Both the position numbers and the translations under genes were made by a program. The notes under the pieces are model-generated. The model saw only the letters and a list, made by a program, of their open reading frames with translations, did not search any database and was not told where the DNA came from. From the NCBI GenBank assembly GCA_947647735.1, contig CANSLJ010000008.1:80184-144183 (forward strand): DNA of 64,000 nt. Direction: 5' to 3'. Below, piece by piece: positions 8,102 to 16,292 of the stretch. How positions within the stretch are numbered: position 1 is the first letter of the stretch; the number at the start of each line of letters is the position of its first letter. Origin of the DNA: an uncultured bacterium. Its GTDB lineage: Bacteria > Bacillota > Clostridia > Lachnospirales > Lachnospiraceae.

Positions 8102-9430
8102 TCATTCGTTCCTGATCGCCGCCAGAGGACTCAGCCTCATAGCCCGATATGCCGGAAAAAATCCCGCCAGCATACCGATGAGTATAGAAAACATAACTGC
8201 TGCCAGCGTGAGCCAGAAGGGAATATAGGAAACACCCTGCTGTCCTGCGGCATTTTCCGCCGCTATATTGATCACTGCAGATATGGTGTAGCTTAAGCCA
8301 AGCCCCGCAACGCCTCCTGCCAATCCGATAAAACCTGCCTCCAGCAAAAACAACCTGCAGATATCTCCCAGATCACAGCCAAGAACCTTCAAGACACCGA
8401 TCTCCTTCGTTCGCTCATAAATAGACATCATCATGGTATTTGCAATGCCGATAGCCGCCACGAAAAGAGAAACAGCACCGATCCCGCCGAGCGCCATCTG
8501 AATCGTCTTCATCTGTTCCTGTGTCTGTTTCAGCCATTCCATATTGCTCTCCGCCCGAAAACCCATATCCTGAATTTCCTTCTGAAGCCGTTCTACAGAT
8601 TCCAGCTCATCCGCCCTGATGTATACACTGTTATAATAAAGTTCCTTAAAAGGCTTCCCTTTCTTGTTGGTCGGCTGCCCTGGGATCGCCCGGTTTTTAA
8701 ACGTCTTTTTCACCTGCTTCATCAGTACGTCCAGATCCGCATAGACCATATAACTGTTGTTGGAATAATCCTCCTCTTCTCCCTCCAGAATACCGCTGGC
8801 CTTCAGCAGATATTTTTTCGGCGGTGCAGTACGCTTACCGTTATTTCCTCCGTTTCGGTTCCGGGACTGCTCATAAGCCTCGGTGTCAAAAATATAAAAA
8901 ATCGTATCATTCATAAAATCAATGGAGGGCATCTCCCCGTTCCCGGATGGGCTGTAAAAAAAGTTCTGCACCTGATTTCCAAAAAACAGCTCCAGCGGTT
9001 CCCCGCCGGAGGGCAATTTCCCTTTTCCGGCTTTTAAATTCATATTCTGCAGGGCTTCCTGGCTCATTCCGTTTATGGTAAGATTTGCCTCATATTTTCC
9101 GGTCTTCGCCAGAACCGTCACCGTGAGCACGGGAGAAATTGTTTTAATATGCGCAAGCCTGCCGAGGCTCTCCACCGCTTTATCATCCAGCCTTCTGATC
9201 TTCTTTTCATCCCCGGATACCTGATCTTCATTAGAATATACTGTGATCGTTGTCACGCCCCCCGATCTCTCGATCTGTTCCAGCGCGCTTTTCTTCAAAC
9301 CTAATCCCAGCGAAAGCATCACCACAATGGATGCCGTCCCTATCACCACCCCCAGTACCGTCAGCACAGTCCTCAATTTACGTCTCCATAGGCTGGATAA
9401 ACTCATTCGCAGTAAATCTATGACTTTCAT
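8102..9430 (-). CDS. MacB/FtsX-type ABC transporter permease
   Basis: A 442-residue MacB-like permease. It has an N-terminal transmembrane helix after LWRRKLRTVLTVLGVVIGTA, a large extracytoplasmic MacB-type domain (about residues 45-310) and three C-terminal helices forming the FtsX domain, with the motif IYERTKEIGVLKVLGC before the second. Proteins of this kind work with a cytoplasmic ATPase in peptide efflux, lipoprotein transfer or stress sensing. No LolD/MacB-type ATPase gene is adjacent, so the partner must lie elsewhere or the protein may act as a sensor. It is the first gene of the permease-regulator-kinase operon. GAGGGAG precedes the ATG. Confidence 0.87.
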   Translation of the reverse strand: MKVIDLLRMSLSSLWRRKLRTVLTVLGVVIGTASIVVMLSLGLGLKKSALEQIERSGGVTTITVYSNEDQVSGDEKKIRRLDDKAVESLGRLAHIKTISPVLTVTVLAKTGKYEANLTINGMSQEALQNMNLKAGKGKLPSGGEPLELFFGNQVQNFFYSPSGNGEMPSIDFMNDTIFYIFDTEAYEQSRNRNGGNNGKRTAPPKKYLLKASGILEGEEEDYSNNSYMVYADLDVLMKQVKKTFKNRAIPGQPTNKKGKPFKELYYNSVYIRADELESVERLQKEIQDMGFRAESNMEWLKQTQEQMKTIQMALGGIGAVSLFVAAIGIANTMMMSIYERTKEIGVLKVLGCDLGDICRLFLLEAGFIGLAGGVAGLGLSYTISAVINIAAENAAGQQGVSYIPFWLTLAAVMFSILIGMLAGFFPAYRAMRLSPLAAIRNE

Positions 9431-9492
9431 CCGTTTTCTCCCTCATTCTAACATTTCTTCATATGAATAACACCTGTTGTTTTCTAAAAAAT

Positions 9493-9546
9493 ACAATATG
9501 CTGCAAATCTTAATCTTTTTCAGATTGATTTCTTAAAAGTTCTTAA
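9493..9546 (-). promoter_or_regulatory. Promoter region with TTAAG boxes before the permease operon
   Basis: TTAAG boxes lie at 9542-9546 and 9532-9536 (10 bases apart, both followed by AA) and a third at 9509-9513, on the minus strand. TATTGT (9493-9498) is the best -10 candidate; there is no good -35. The boxes resemble those at 6042-6068, which suggests autoregulation by the neighbouring response regulator. Confidence 0.45.
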
Positions 9547-9581
9547 CTTATCATCACAGATATTCATTACTGTGTGTACAT

Positions 9582-9606
9582 AAAAAGGGGCTGTCACCGA
9601 CAGCCT
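9582..9606 (-). terminator. Rho-independent terminator after the drug-response operon
   Basis: A perfect 7-bp stem GGCTGTC/GACAGCC with a 3-base loop (9589-9605) is followed on the minus strand by CCTTTTTA. It sits 13 bases after the stop of the last gene. Confidence 0.8.
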
Positions 9607-9618
9607 TTATTCCCCTCT

Positions 9619-10227
9619 TTACTCTTCAAACCAGCAATCTACATATGACACAAGAGCCGGTATCAATTGTTTGATCGTTTTATCAGAAGTATTGATACAC
9701 AAATGGTACGTTTCCTTCTGCCCCCATTTACTGTCTGTCAGCAGCTCACGGCAGGCAGCGCGGTCACGATCGATCTTTCTCATCATATGCAGGATATCCC
9801 GTTCATTTTCCTTTTCTTTTATACGCTGCATGCAACGTAAAAGCCTGGATTCCTGACTGCCATAGACAAACAGATTCATTGGATTTAAATCCCGCAGGAT
9901 CACATCAGCACAACGGCCGACGATCACGCAGTCCCCGTCAGCGGCAAGCGTTCTGATCACATTCTGCTGTGAAACCAATACCTGAATAGAGTCTTTTGTC
10001 TTTGTCGGATACATCATAAACCGCTTCCCTATCGTCATAGGATAAACCGTACGGACATCCGCCTCCGAAATATGTTCCACATGCTCCGGTTCCAATCCAT
10101 GCAGCTTTGCAACCCCCTCTATGATCTCCTGGTCATAACAGGGTATCTGCAGTGCATCTGCAAGCCTCTTCCCCAGCTCGCGTCCTCCGCTTCCAAATTC
10201 CCGGTCAATCGTTATAATTCTCATCAT
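9619..10227 (-). CDS. Cytidylate-kinase-like family protein (copy A)
   Basis: A 202-residue P-loop protein resembling the cytidylate-kinase-like family (Pfam Cytidylate_kin_2). The N-terminus reads IITIDREFGSGGRELGKRLA, a glycine-rich phosphate-binding loop. A second conserved part is CVIVGRCADVILRD. Members are annotated as kinases, but substrates are generally not established. It is the last gene of a four-gene operon with an ABC-F protein and a MATE exporter, 30 bases after the exporter, and is a paralogue of the first gene of that operon. AAAGGGG precedes the ATG. True CMP kinase is a different, larger subgroup, so a metabolic role should not be assumed. Confidence 0.82.
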   Translation of the reverse strand: MMRIITIDREFGSGGRELGKRLADALQIPCYDQEIIEGVAKLHGLEPEHVEHISEADVRTVYPMTIGKRFMMYPTKTKDSIQVLVSQQNVIRTLAADGDCVIVGRCADVILRDLNPMNLFVYGSQESRLLRCMQRIKEKENERDILHMMRKIDRDRAACRELLTDSKWGQKETYHLCINTSDKTIKQLIPALVSYVDCWFEE

Positions 10228-10257
10228 CTTTTCCCCTTTCTGCCATATATTTTTATG

Positions 10258-11571
10258 TTATTGATACACAATGCCATTCTTCTCTGAATTTCTTAACAGG
10301 ACAACCGACACAACCAAAACCAGCCCTTCATAAATCCCGAAAGTAAACCATATGATACTTCCGCCAAACATTGCGGGAAGTAAAAGGATCACAATGGAAT
10401 TAACCACTAAACTGCGCAGTACATTGATAATGACCGCCTGCTTGGAACGCTTCGTGGAGTACAGATATGCTGATATCATCACATTCAGAGACATAACAAC
10501 AAATCCCCATGCAAACATCGGCATGGCTTTTACTGCAAATTCCAGCGTATCCTGATCCGCGCCGAACAGCGCACAGATCCATTTACCCGCAAATAAAAGT
10601 AACACGTTAATGAACAGGCTTCCTATAAAGTTGATGAGCAGTCCGGCATGAAAATATCCCTTTAATTCTTTTTCCTGTTTCGCACCATAACTCTGTCCGA
10701 ACAACGGCTGCAATCCCTCACTTGATCCTAAAAATACAGCGATTGAAAATGATGCCACATAGGAAATAATGGAAAAAGCATTTACGCCGATATCTCCGAT
10801 ATGCTGCACGAGAACCATGTTCATGCAAAGCGTCATCACAGGCGTAGCAAGCTGTGAAATACTTTCCGGCAGGCCGCGCACCGCAATCTTCTTAAACAGC
10901 GCACCATCAAATTTTGGCATATGGAAATACAGATCACCTTTACGCATGACAAAATGCGTCAGTACAATAAACAGCGAAACCACCTGCGAAACTCCTGTTG
11001 CAGCTGCCGCGCCCTTAAGCCCCATGGGGATCGGGAATATCAAAAGCCAGTCTCCGAAGATATTGCATGCCGTGCTGATGATCGTTGCCACACTGACCAG
11101 CACAGGAGAACCATCATTACGACAAAATCCCATAAGCACAGTATTCAGTGCAGACGGAATGATAAAAAGAGAATACCAGAACAGATATTCTGCTGCCATC
11201 TCATGGAACGTCCCGCTTGCGCCGAGCAGAGTACAGATCGGATCAGCAAAAAACACACCCGCCACGCACAAGATTAATGCCGCTGCGACACTTCCCAGTA
11301 CGGAATGCATAAATGCCTGGTTCGCACCATTTTTGTCCCCTCTCCCCAGACGGATCGCGGCTATGGTTACGCCGCCGATCGTTGTCAGCATAAAGACAGC
11401 ATTGACAACCATGACAAAGGGCATAACAAGATTAATTGCACCAAGCCCGTTCGTCCCGACACCATGCCCGATAAAAACACCGTCTACGATCGTAAACAGA
11501 AAGAAGCATACACTGCTCAACATTGTCGGGACCACATATTTCACGATATTTTTGTTATACTGATCAGACAT
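10258..11571 (-). CDS. MATE family efflux transporter
   Basis: A multidrug and toxin extrusion exporter of about 437 residues with roughly twelve membrane helices. It exports cationic drugs or other toxic compounds, driven by sodium or protons. Family features include the N-terminal YVVPTMLSSVCFFLFTIVDG and the repeat-half motif SEGLQPLFGQSYGA. The ATG at 11571 has GGAGG eight bases upstream, lying in the 3' end of the ABC-F gene, whose stop is one base away; translation is probably coupled. It is the third gene of a four-gene operon. Joint encoding with an ABC-F protein suggests combined export and ribosome protection, but the compound is unknown. Confidence 0.92.
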   Translation of the reverse strand: MSDQYNKNIVKYVVPTMLSSVCFFLFTIVDGVFIGHGVGTNGLGAINLVMPFVMVVNAVFMLTTIGGVTIAAIRLGRGDKNGANQAFMHSVLGSVAAALILCVAGVFFADPICTLLGASGTFHEMAAEYLFWYSLFIIPSALNTVLMGFCRNDGSPVLVSVATIISTACNIFGDWLLIFPIPMGLKGAAAATGVSQVVSLFIVLTHFVMRKGDLYFHMPKFDGALFKKIAVRGLPESISQLATPVMTLCMNMVLVQHIGDIGVNAFSIISYVASFSIAVFLGSSEGLQPLFGQSYGAKQEKELKGYFHAGLLINFIGSLFINVLLLFAGKWICALFGADQDTLEFAVKAMPMFAWGFVVMSLNVMISAYLYSTKRSKQAVIINVLRSLVVNSIVILLLPAMFGGSIIWFTFGIYEGLVLVVSVVLLRNSEKNGIVYQ

Positions 11572-11572
11572 T

Positions 11573-13177
11573 TCATTTTCCTCCATTTTCCATTTGTTCA
11601 TAACCATCTGAAATGTATTGTGTAACGCCATTTTTAAAAATCAAAAGGGCATCCGCCACCTGCTTTATAAAATAACGATCATGGGAAACAAAAAGCACCG
11701 TCCCTGAATAGTTTTTCAGCATATGCCCTAATACCTCTTTGCTTAAGATGTCCATATGGTTTGTCGGTTCATCCAAAATCAGGAAATTAGGTTTTCTTGA
11801 CATGATTTTACAGAGTGCCAGCCTCACCTTCTCACCACCGGATAATATCCGGATATTTTTATAGACATCATCCTCACTGAATAAAAACGCTCCCAGTGCA
11901 TTGCGGACTTCATGATTCGTAAAAGCCGGAAAAGCTCTGCAAAAATCGGTCAATACATCATCGGTACTGTTGTACTGTGCCATCTGCTGTTCAAAATATC
12001 CGATTTCTATATTTCCCCCGAATGAGAATGTTCCTCCAAGCGGAGCTGCCTGCCCTATAAGTGTTCGCAGAAGTGTGGATTTTCCGCACCCGTTATCACC
12101 AATAACGCCTATTTTTTCGCCCTTTTTCTGTTCCAGACTGACCTCTGCCAGCTTCCTGTTATAACCAATCTGAAGTTTTTTGACAGTAAGGACATCTGTA
12201 TAACTTTCCTTTGCCGGTTCAAATTCCGGGTGAAATGTTTTCAGATCATAGCGTACAGGCGGCAAAATACGCTCCATCCGTTCAAGCTGGCTTCGTTTGG
12301 CACGTGCCATAGGTGCCTTTGTAGGGTGCCCCTTAAAGTGGTCGATCAATTTTTCCAATCTTGCGATCTCATTTTGCTGTGCTTCATACTCTTTTTGCCT
12401 CTTGTCATAATTCTGCCTTTTCTGTATCACAAACGAAGAATAATTTCCACTGTACATGGTGATATGTTTCCGCTCTATCTCATAAACCACACTTACCACA
12501 TTGTCCAAAAACATACGGTCATGGGAAACGACTACAAGCGCCCTTTCATAAGTTTTAAGATACTGTTCCAGCCACCTGATCGTCCCGATATCCAAATGGT
12601 TGGTCGGCTCGTCCAGCAAAAGCACATCCGGCTTACTGAGCAGCATTTTGGCAAATGCGATCCGGGTACGCTGTCCGCCGGAAAATTCAGATAATTTTTT
12701 CTTCCTGTCATCTTCTGTGAAACCAAATTTTTGTATCAGCAATTCATATTCCTTTTCATACTCATACCCGCCCATATTTTGAAACTGTGCCTGCAGATCT
12801 ACATATTCCTGTACAATTTCCTCTGTTGCATCATTTTCCATCCTTTCAAGCAGCTCATCCAGTCGTCCCTGAGCATCAAGAATTTTCTGAAATGCCTTTT
12901 TTATTTCCTCCTCCAATGTTACAGAATCATCTTCAAATGCATTTTGCTGTAAATAACCGATTGTCACTCCTCCCCGGCGTGCAATAAATACATCCTGATC
13001 ACTGTCCTGCCTGTCCAGTCCGATCCTCCCAAAAATAAGGTTTAACAACGTCGTTTTCCCACATCCATTGCGCCCGATGATCGCAATCTTTTCCGTATTT
13101 TTGATGATAAAATTGATATCTGACAATATCGTATCCGCACCAAAAGATACCGTCCCATGACTGATTTCCACTAACAA
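11573..13177 (-). CDS. ABC-F family ATPase (possible antibiotic-resistance factor)
   Basis: A soluble protein of about 534 residues with two ABC domains and no membrane segment. Walker A motifs are GRNGCGKTT and GDNGCGKST, signatures LSGGQRTRIA and LSGGEKVRLA, and Walker B segments LLLDEPTNHLD and LILDEPTNHMD. A charged linker of about 80 residues separates the domains, as in ribosome-acting ABC-F proteins. The TTG at 13177 is chosen because AGGAGG lies seven bases upstream, inside the end of the previous gene. Co-transcription with a MATE exporter behind a MarR repressor favours drug protection over a housekeeping role, but sequence alone does not prove resistance. Confidence 0.9.
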   Translation of the reverse strand: MLVEISHGTVSFGADTILSDINFIIKNTEKIAIIGRNGCGKTTLLNLIFGRIGLDRQDSDQDVFIARRGGVTIGYLQQNAFEDDSVTLEEEIKKAFQKILDAQGRLDELLERMENDATEEIVQEYVDLQAQFQNMGGYEYEKEYELLIQKFGFTEDDRKKKLSEFSGGQRTRIAFAKMLLSKPDVLLLDEPTNHLDIGTIRWLEQYLKTYERALVVVSHDRMFLDNVVSVVYEIERKHITMYSGNYSSFVIQKRQNYDKRQKEYEAQQNEIARLEKLIDHFKGHPTKAPMARAKRSQLERMERILPPVRYDLKTFHPEFEPAKESYTDVLTVKKLQIGYNRKLAEVSLEQKKGEKIGVIGDNGCGKSTLLRTLIGQAAPLGGTFSFGGNIEIGYFEQQMAQYNSTDDVLTDFCRAFPAFTNHEVRNALGAFLFSEDDVYKNIRILSGGEKVRLALCKIMSRKPNFLILDEPTNHMDILSKEVLGHMLKNYSGTVLFVSHDRYFIKQVADALLIFKNGVTQYISDGYEQMENGGK

Positions 13178-13179
13178 AT

Positions 13180-13821
13180 TTATGCCTCCTGTAACCTGAA
13201 AAACTTTCCTGCCGCGGAGCATATGATCTTGGCACATTCCTCAATGCCAAGTGCCCCGCTGTCAAGATTCATATGATAATTGTGCTGTTCTCCCCATTGC
13301 TGACCGGTGCATCGTTTATAATAAGCTGCCCGCCCCCTGTCTACGATCTTGATCTTTTCAGAGAGGCTTCCATTACGTATCAGGTACTCGTCATAAAGGC
13401 GTCTGATACGGCTGTCCTCCTCCGCGCCGATCCATACACGCAGGCAGCGCCCCCGGTCTTTCAACACAAAATCTGCACACCGCCCTACGAAAACACATGA
13501 TCCCGCTTCCGCCAGTTCACTTATGATCTTACTTTGTGTCATAAACATTTCTTTCTCACTTGAATAATAAGGTGAACCGGATTTCCAATAGTTTAAGTTC
13601 CACATTTGTGCCGACGGATCATCTGCACCCCAGATATCAAGGCTGGATACACTCTCCCGCCAATCTGAAATATAGGTTTTATCCAGATCCCTTTCATGCG
13701 CAATATTATCGATCCGGTTTCTGTCATAATAAGCAATACCCAGTTTTTCTGCGATGCGTTTCCCGATCATCGAGCCGCCGCTGCCATATGCACGGCTGAT
13801 CGTAATAATAAAATGACTCAT
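13180..13821 (-). CDS. Cytidylate-kinase-like family protein (copy B)
   Basis: A protein of about 213 residues in the same family as copies A and C. The N-terminal P-loop reads ITISRAYGSGGSMIGKRIA and a later conserved part is CVFVGRCADFVLKD. The ATG at 13821 has AGGAG about 12 bases upstream; the frame is open to 13881, but that start lacks an SD. First gene of the operon with ABC-F, MATE and copy A; the ABC-F start follows its stop by two bases. Its function is not known. A small-molecule or nucleotide kinase that modifies the exported compound is one possibility, and it would be speculative. Confidence 0.82.
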   Translation of the reverse strand: MSHFIITISRAYGSGGSMIGKRIAEKLGIAYYDRNRIDNIAHERDLDKTYISDWRESVSSLDIWGADDPSAQMWNLNYWKSGSPYYSSEKEMFMTQSKIISELAEAGSCVFVGRCADFVLKDRGRCLRVWIGAEEDSRIRRLYDEYLIRNGSLSEKIKIVDRGRAAYYKRCTGQQWGEQHNYHMNLDSGALGIEECAKIICSAAGKFFRLQEA

Positions 13822-13904
13822 ATTGTCACTGTTCTCCTCCATGCTATTTACCGGACTGTATAAATCCCATAATAATCCCATATTCCATGCCTCTTAGAAT
13901 TCTT

Positions 13905-13933
13905 ATTATCAAAATATCCCCAAAAGCTTCCAA
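13905..13933 (-). promoter_or_regulatory. Promoter of the CK-like/ABC-F/MATE operon
   Basis: On the minus strand TTGGAA (13928-13933) and GATAAT (13905-13910) are 17 bases apart. Initiation near 13898 gives a leader of about 75 bases. It lies directly downstream of the long hairpin that ends the marR transcript. Confidence 0.6.
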
Positions 13934-13939
13934 CAAAAA

Positions 13940-14002
13940 TGCGCCCGGTTATTTATACTTATTGAACCTCTGTTGCTCAATAAGATTTCATAACCGGGCG
14001 CA
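13940..14002 (-). terminator. Long nested hairpin, terminator or attenuator after marR
   Basis: A perfect 13-bp stem (13940-13952 with 13990-14002, TGCGCCCGGTTAT/ATAACCGGGCGCA) encloses a perfect 8-bp stem (13958-13965 with 13977-13984, CTTATTGA/TCAATAAG). On the minus strand it is followed by TTTTTGTT. It ends the marR message; transcripts that read through would enter the ABC-F operon. Confidence 0.75.
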
Positions 14003-14062
14003 CCCGACATCTTCCCTTCGACTGTGGTACAGGCTCTGTGCCTGACCGTATCATTGCGATGA

Positions 14063-14527
14063 TCAGTCCTCCGATGACAATACAGTTATTTCATTTATTT
14101 CTGCCCGAAGCAGCCTCAAATATTTCTGCGTGAAATGCAGCAGCATTTCCTGTTCTTTAGTGTTCAGGTTTCCAAAGGCATTTTTCTCTGCCTCTATGAC
14201 AGGAACAGCTATTTTCTGTGCAAGTGTATATCCCGCCTCCGTCAGTACGATCTGCTTATTCTTTTTCTGTCCCGGCAGAGGAACAAGCTCAACCAATCTC
14301 TCAGATTCCAGTTTTTTCAGCGCTGAATTTACAGTCTGCCTGCTGAGAGACCATTTTTCGGACAGGTCTTTCTGCGTATAGGCATCGCTGTTCTCATACA
14401 GTGTATAGAATATCCAAAACGCACAATCCGGCAGCCCGGATCTCTTTGCATAATCACTGTACAGATCATCCAACTCCATCCATAACTGGTTATACACAGC
14501 CAAATTTTTTATTGTCAGTTCATCCAA
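14063..14527 (-). CDS. MarR family transcriptional regulator
   Basis: A 154-residue winged-helix regulator. The DNA-binding core is YTQKDLSEKWSLSRQTVNSA (about residues 51-70), followed by the wing LVELVPLPGQKKNKQIVLTE and a C-terminal dimerisation helix. The TTG start is supported by AAAGGA eight bases upstream. It lies between the drug-response operon, on the same strand, and a divergent Fic gene. Two palindromes overlap its own promoter, indicating autorepression. The likely target is the downstream ABC-F/MATE operon, through read-through or additional sites, with release by a small-molecule ligand. Confidence 0.9.
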   Translation of the reverse strand: MDELTIKNLAVYNQLWMELDDLYSDYAKRSGLPDCAFWIFYTLYENSDAYTQKDLSEKWSLSRQTVNSALKKLESERLVELVPLPGQKKNKQIVLTEAGYTLAQKIAVPVIEAEKNAFGNLNTKEQEMLLHFTQKYLRLLRAEINEITVLSSED

Positions 14528-14542
14528 AACCGTTATCCTTTC

Positions 14543-14595
14543 ATAATCCGAAATCGGATAATTGTTATTATAATCCGTTGTCGGATTATTGTCAA
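14543..14595 (-). promoter_or_regulatory. Consensus marR promoter with two built-in operators
   Basis: On the minus strand a perfect TTGACA (14590-14595), a 17-base spacer and a perfect TATAAT (14567-14572) form a consensus promoter. A perfect palindrome ATAATCCG-N4-CGGATTAT (14570-14589) fills the spacer, and a near-identical copy (14543-14562, one arm CGGATAAT) lies just downstream, 27 bp centre to centre. Occupancy would block RNA polymerase, as expected for MarR autorepression. Confidence 0.85.
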
Positions 14596-14600
14596 CATTC

Positions 14601-14629
14601 TTTTCATAATTTTATTATTATGATACAAT
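14601..14629 (+). promoter_or_regulatory. Possible promoter of the Fic gene
   Basis: TTTTCA (14601-14606), a 17-base spacer and TACAAT (14624-14629) on the plus strand. It starts 12 bases from the second MarR palindrome, so the regulator could affect both directions. Confidence 0.45.
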
Positions 14630-14693
14630 GAGTGTTAGCGAAAAGCATGATAGATTAAACCGAACTCTACCACTCAAGGGAGAACATGATACT

Positions 14694-15299
14694 ATGACAC
14701 TCAAAAACAAACTGGGCATCACCGATTCTGCCGAACTGGCAAAAGCCGAAGAACGGATCAGCAAAATAAAGGCTCTGGAACTGTTTGAAAAGGGCCTGCT
14801 CGACACTTTTGAAACCGGAACCTTTCAAGGCCTTTCGCAGATCCACAAATATCTGTTTGAGGATATCTATGATTTTGCAGGACAGATACGGACTGTAAAC
14901 ATCGCAAAAGCCTGCTTCCGCTTTGCCCCTGTCCTGTATCTTGAGGCTGCACTCCAAAACATCAGCAGAATGCCTCAATCTACTTTTGATGAGATCATTG
15001 AAAAATATGTTGAAATGAATGTTGCACATCCCTTCCGTGAAGGTAACGGAAGGAGCACCAGATTGTGGCTTGATGCCATCTTGAAAAAGGAGCTGAAACT
15101 TGTTGTAGACTGGAGCCGTGTAGATAAAGATGATTATCTGCCGGCAATGGGACACAGCCCTGTAAAAGATCTGGAGATCAAAGTTTTATTAAAAAATGCT
15201 TTGACGGATAAGATCGATGACCGTGAAGTCTATATGAAAGGCATCGATGCAAGCTATCACTATGAAGGGTATGATGTTTACAAAACCGGCAGGATCTGA
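14694..15299 (+). CDS. fic: Fic/DOC family protein
   Basis: A protein of about 201 residues with the Fic core motif [12 protein letters not shown], matching HxFx(D/E)GNGRxxR, the site that transfers AMP or another nucleotide phosphate to a target hydroxyl. The upstream segment [16 protein letters not shown] is typical of the Fic flap and core. The ATG at 14694 with AAGGGAGA upstream is preferred; an earlier ATG at 14628 overlaps the promoter -10. No VbhA-like antitoxin gene and no clear (S/T)xxxE(G/N) inhibitory helix were recognised. It lies divergent from marR. It could be a toxin, a phage-defence effector or a regulator of a housekeeping target. Confidence 0.88.
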   Translation: MTLKNKLGITDSAELAKAEERISKIKALELFEKGLLDTFETGTFQGLSQIHKYLFEDIYDFAGQIRTVNIAKACFRFAPVLYLEAALQNISRMPQSTFDEIIEKYVEMNVAHPFREGNGRSTRLWLDAILKKELKLVVDWSRVDKDDYLPAMGHSPVKDLEIKVLLKNALTDKIDDREVYMKGIDASYHYEGYDVYKTGRI

Positions 15300-15368
15300 C
15301 ATCAGTTTTCCCTTAAACCACCCTCAGCAAAAAAGCCATATACAGTAGAAGCGTAAGCACCTGCCATA

Positions 15369-16292
15369 TCAAATAGCCTGTTCCCGCAAAAACCCCAGAA
15401 ACCGTTCCACTCCCCCGCCGATCCACTCTACTTTCTCCGGCCTTCCCCCCGGCAGTTTTGACACATCAAAGAAATCCCCGTCTTTCGTCAGTTCCGTTAT
15501 CATAAAGCTGTCGCTCCCGAATATCCCTTCCTCGATCCCAGTGAATTCATCCCCCCAGAAAGCGCATTCCTCCGCTTTGATCCCCGTTTCTTTTTGAATC
15601 CTTTGAAAGATGGCATTCACATTATCGCTCTTGCTGCTGATCCCCGCTTCCAGATACTTCGCGTCGCAGGTGGGTTTGATCTCCAGATCAAATTTTTTTC
15701 CTGTCTCCCCCGCAATTTTTATCAGCTCTTTTAACCCGCCCGTGATCCCGTGCGCCGAAAGGCTTTCCTTCAGCATATCCAGTTCACTTTCCTGCATAAA
15801 CAGATTGTCCCCCCGCAGCGCCTTCGGCATCAGGTCTATCTTACAGTAATTCGGTCTGCTGAATACGATATCCGTATCAAGATCATACCGGTTTTTCAGT
15901 TCCATATGAATCTCAAAACAGATCCGATGAATTTTTTCAAGGCATTTTGCATCCGGCATCAGCTCGTGAAATATACAGGGCTTTCCCTTCCGAAAAGCAT
16001 AATCGTACGCCCCCCTGCCAAGCCCCAGGTACAGGTTATCCAGTTCTTCCTCCGTAAAATAGCTCTCTATCCTGCCTCCCGCTATATTCTCTATCGTTGT
16101 TCCGCTGACGATCACCAGTTTGACACCCTTCTTCAAAAGCGGTTTCATCGCGGATACCGCTTCCTCCACAGGTGCTTTCCGGGACAGAACCGCCGTCCCG
16201 TCCCAGTCAAAGAATATAGCCTTGTATTTCTGATATCTTTTCTCCAATTCCGTTTCCTCCCCCGACGTCTTATCCGTCACTGCCCGTTTCAT
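15369..16292 (-). CDS. HAD superfamily hydrolase (type IIB-like cap)
   Basis: A protein of about 307 residues. HAD motif I is FFDWDGTAV (nucleophile and acid/base aspartates), motif II LVIVSGTT, and motif IV WGDEFTG near the C-terminus. The long insertion between motifs II and III resembles the IIB cap found in sugar phosphatases. The ATG at 16292 overlaps the stop of the upstream phosphorylase (ATGA). Being last in a GH65/ABC sugar operon it probably removes phosphate from a sugar phosphate made in that pathway. It does not look like beta-phosphoglucomutase (usually about 220 residues with a different cap), which often accompanies GH65 enzymes. Confidence 0.82.
   Translation of the reverse strand: MKRAVTDKTSGEETELEKRYQKYKAIFFDWDGTAVLSRKAPVEEAVSAMKPLLKKGVKLVIVSGTTIENIAGGRIESYFTEEELDNLYLGLGRGAYDYAFRKGKPCIFHELMPDAKCLEKIHRICFEIHMELKNRYDLDTDIVFSRPNYCKIDLMPKALRGDNLFMQESELDMLKESLSAHGITGGLKELIKIAGETGKKFDLEIKPTCDAKYLEAGISSKSDNVNAIFQRIQKETGIKAEECAFWGDEFTGIEEGIFGSDSFMITELTKDGDFFDVSKLPGGRPEKVEWIGGGVERFLGFLREQAI

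Noticed and set aside
14628-14693. N-terminal extension of Fic or a small antitoxin gene
   Set aside because: The ATG at 14628 overlaps the promoter -10, there is no SD, and the 22 residues do not resemble VbhA.
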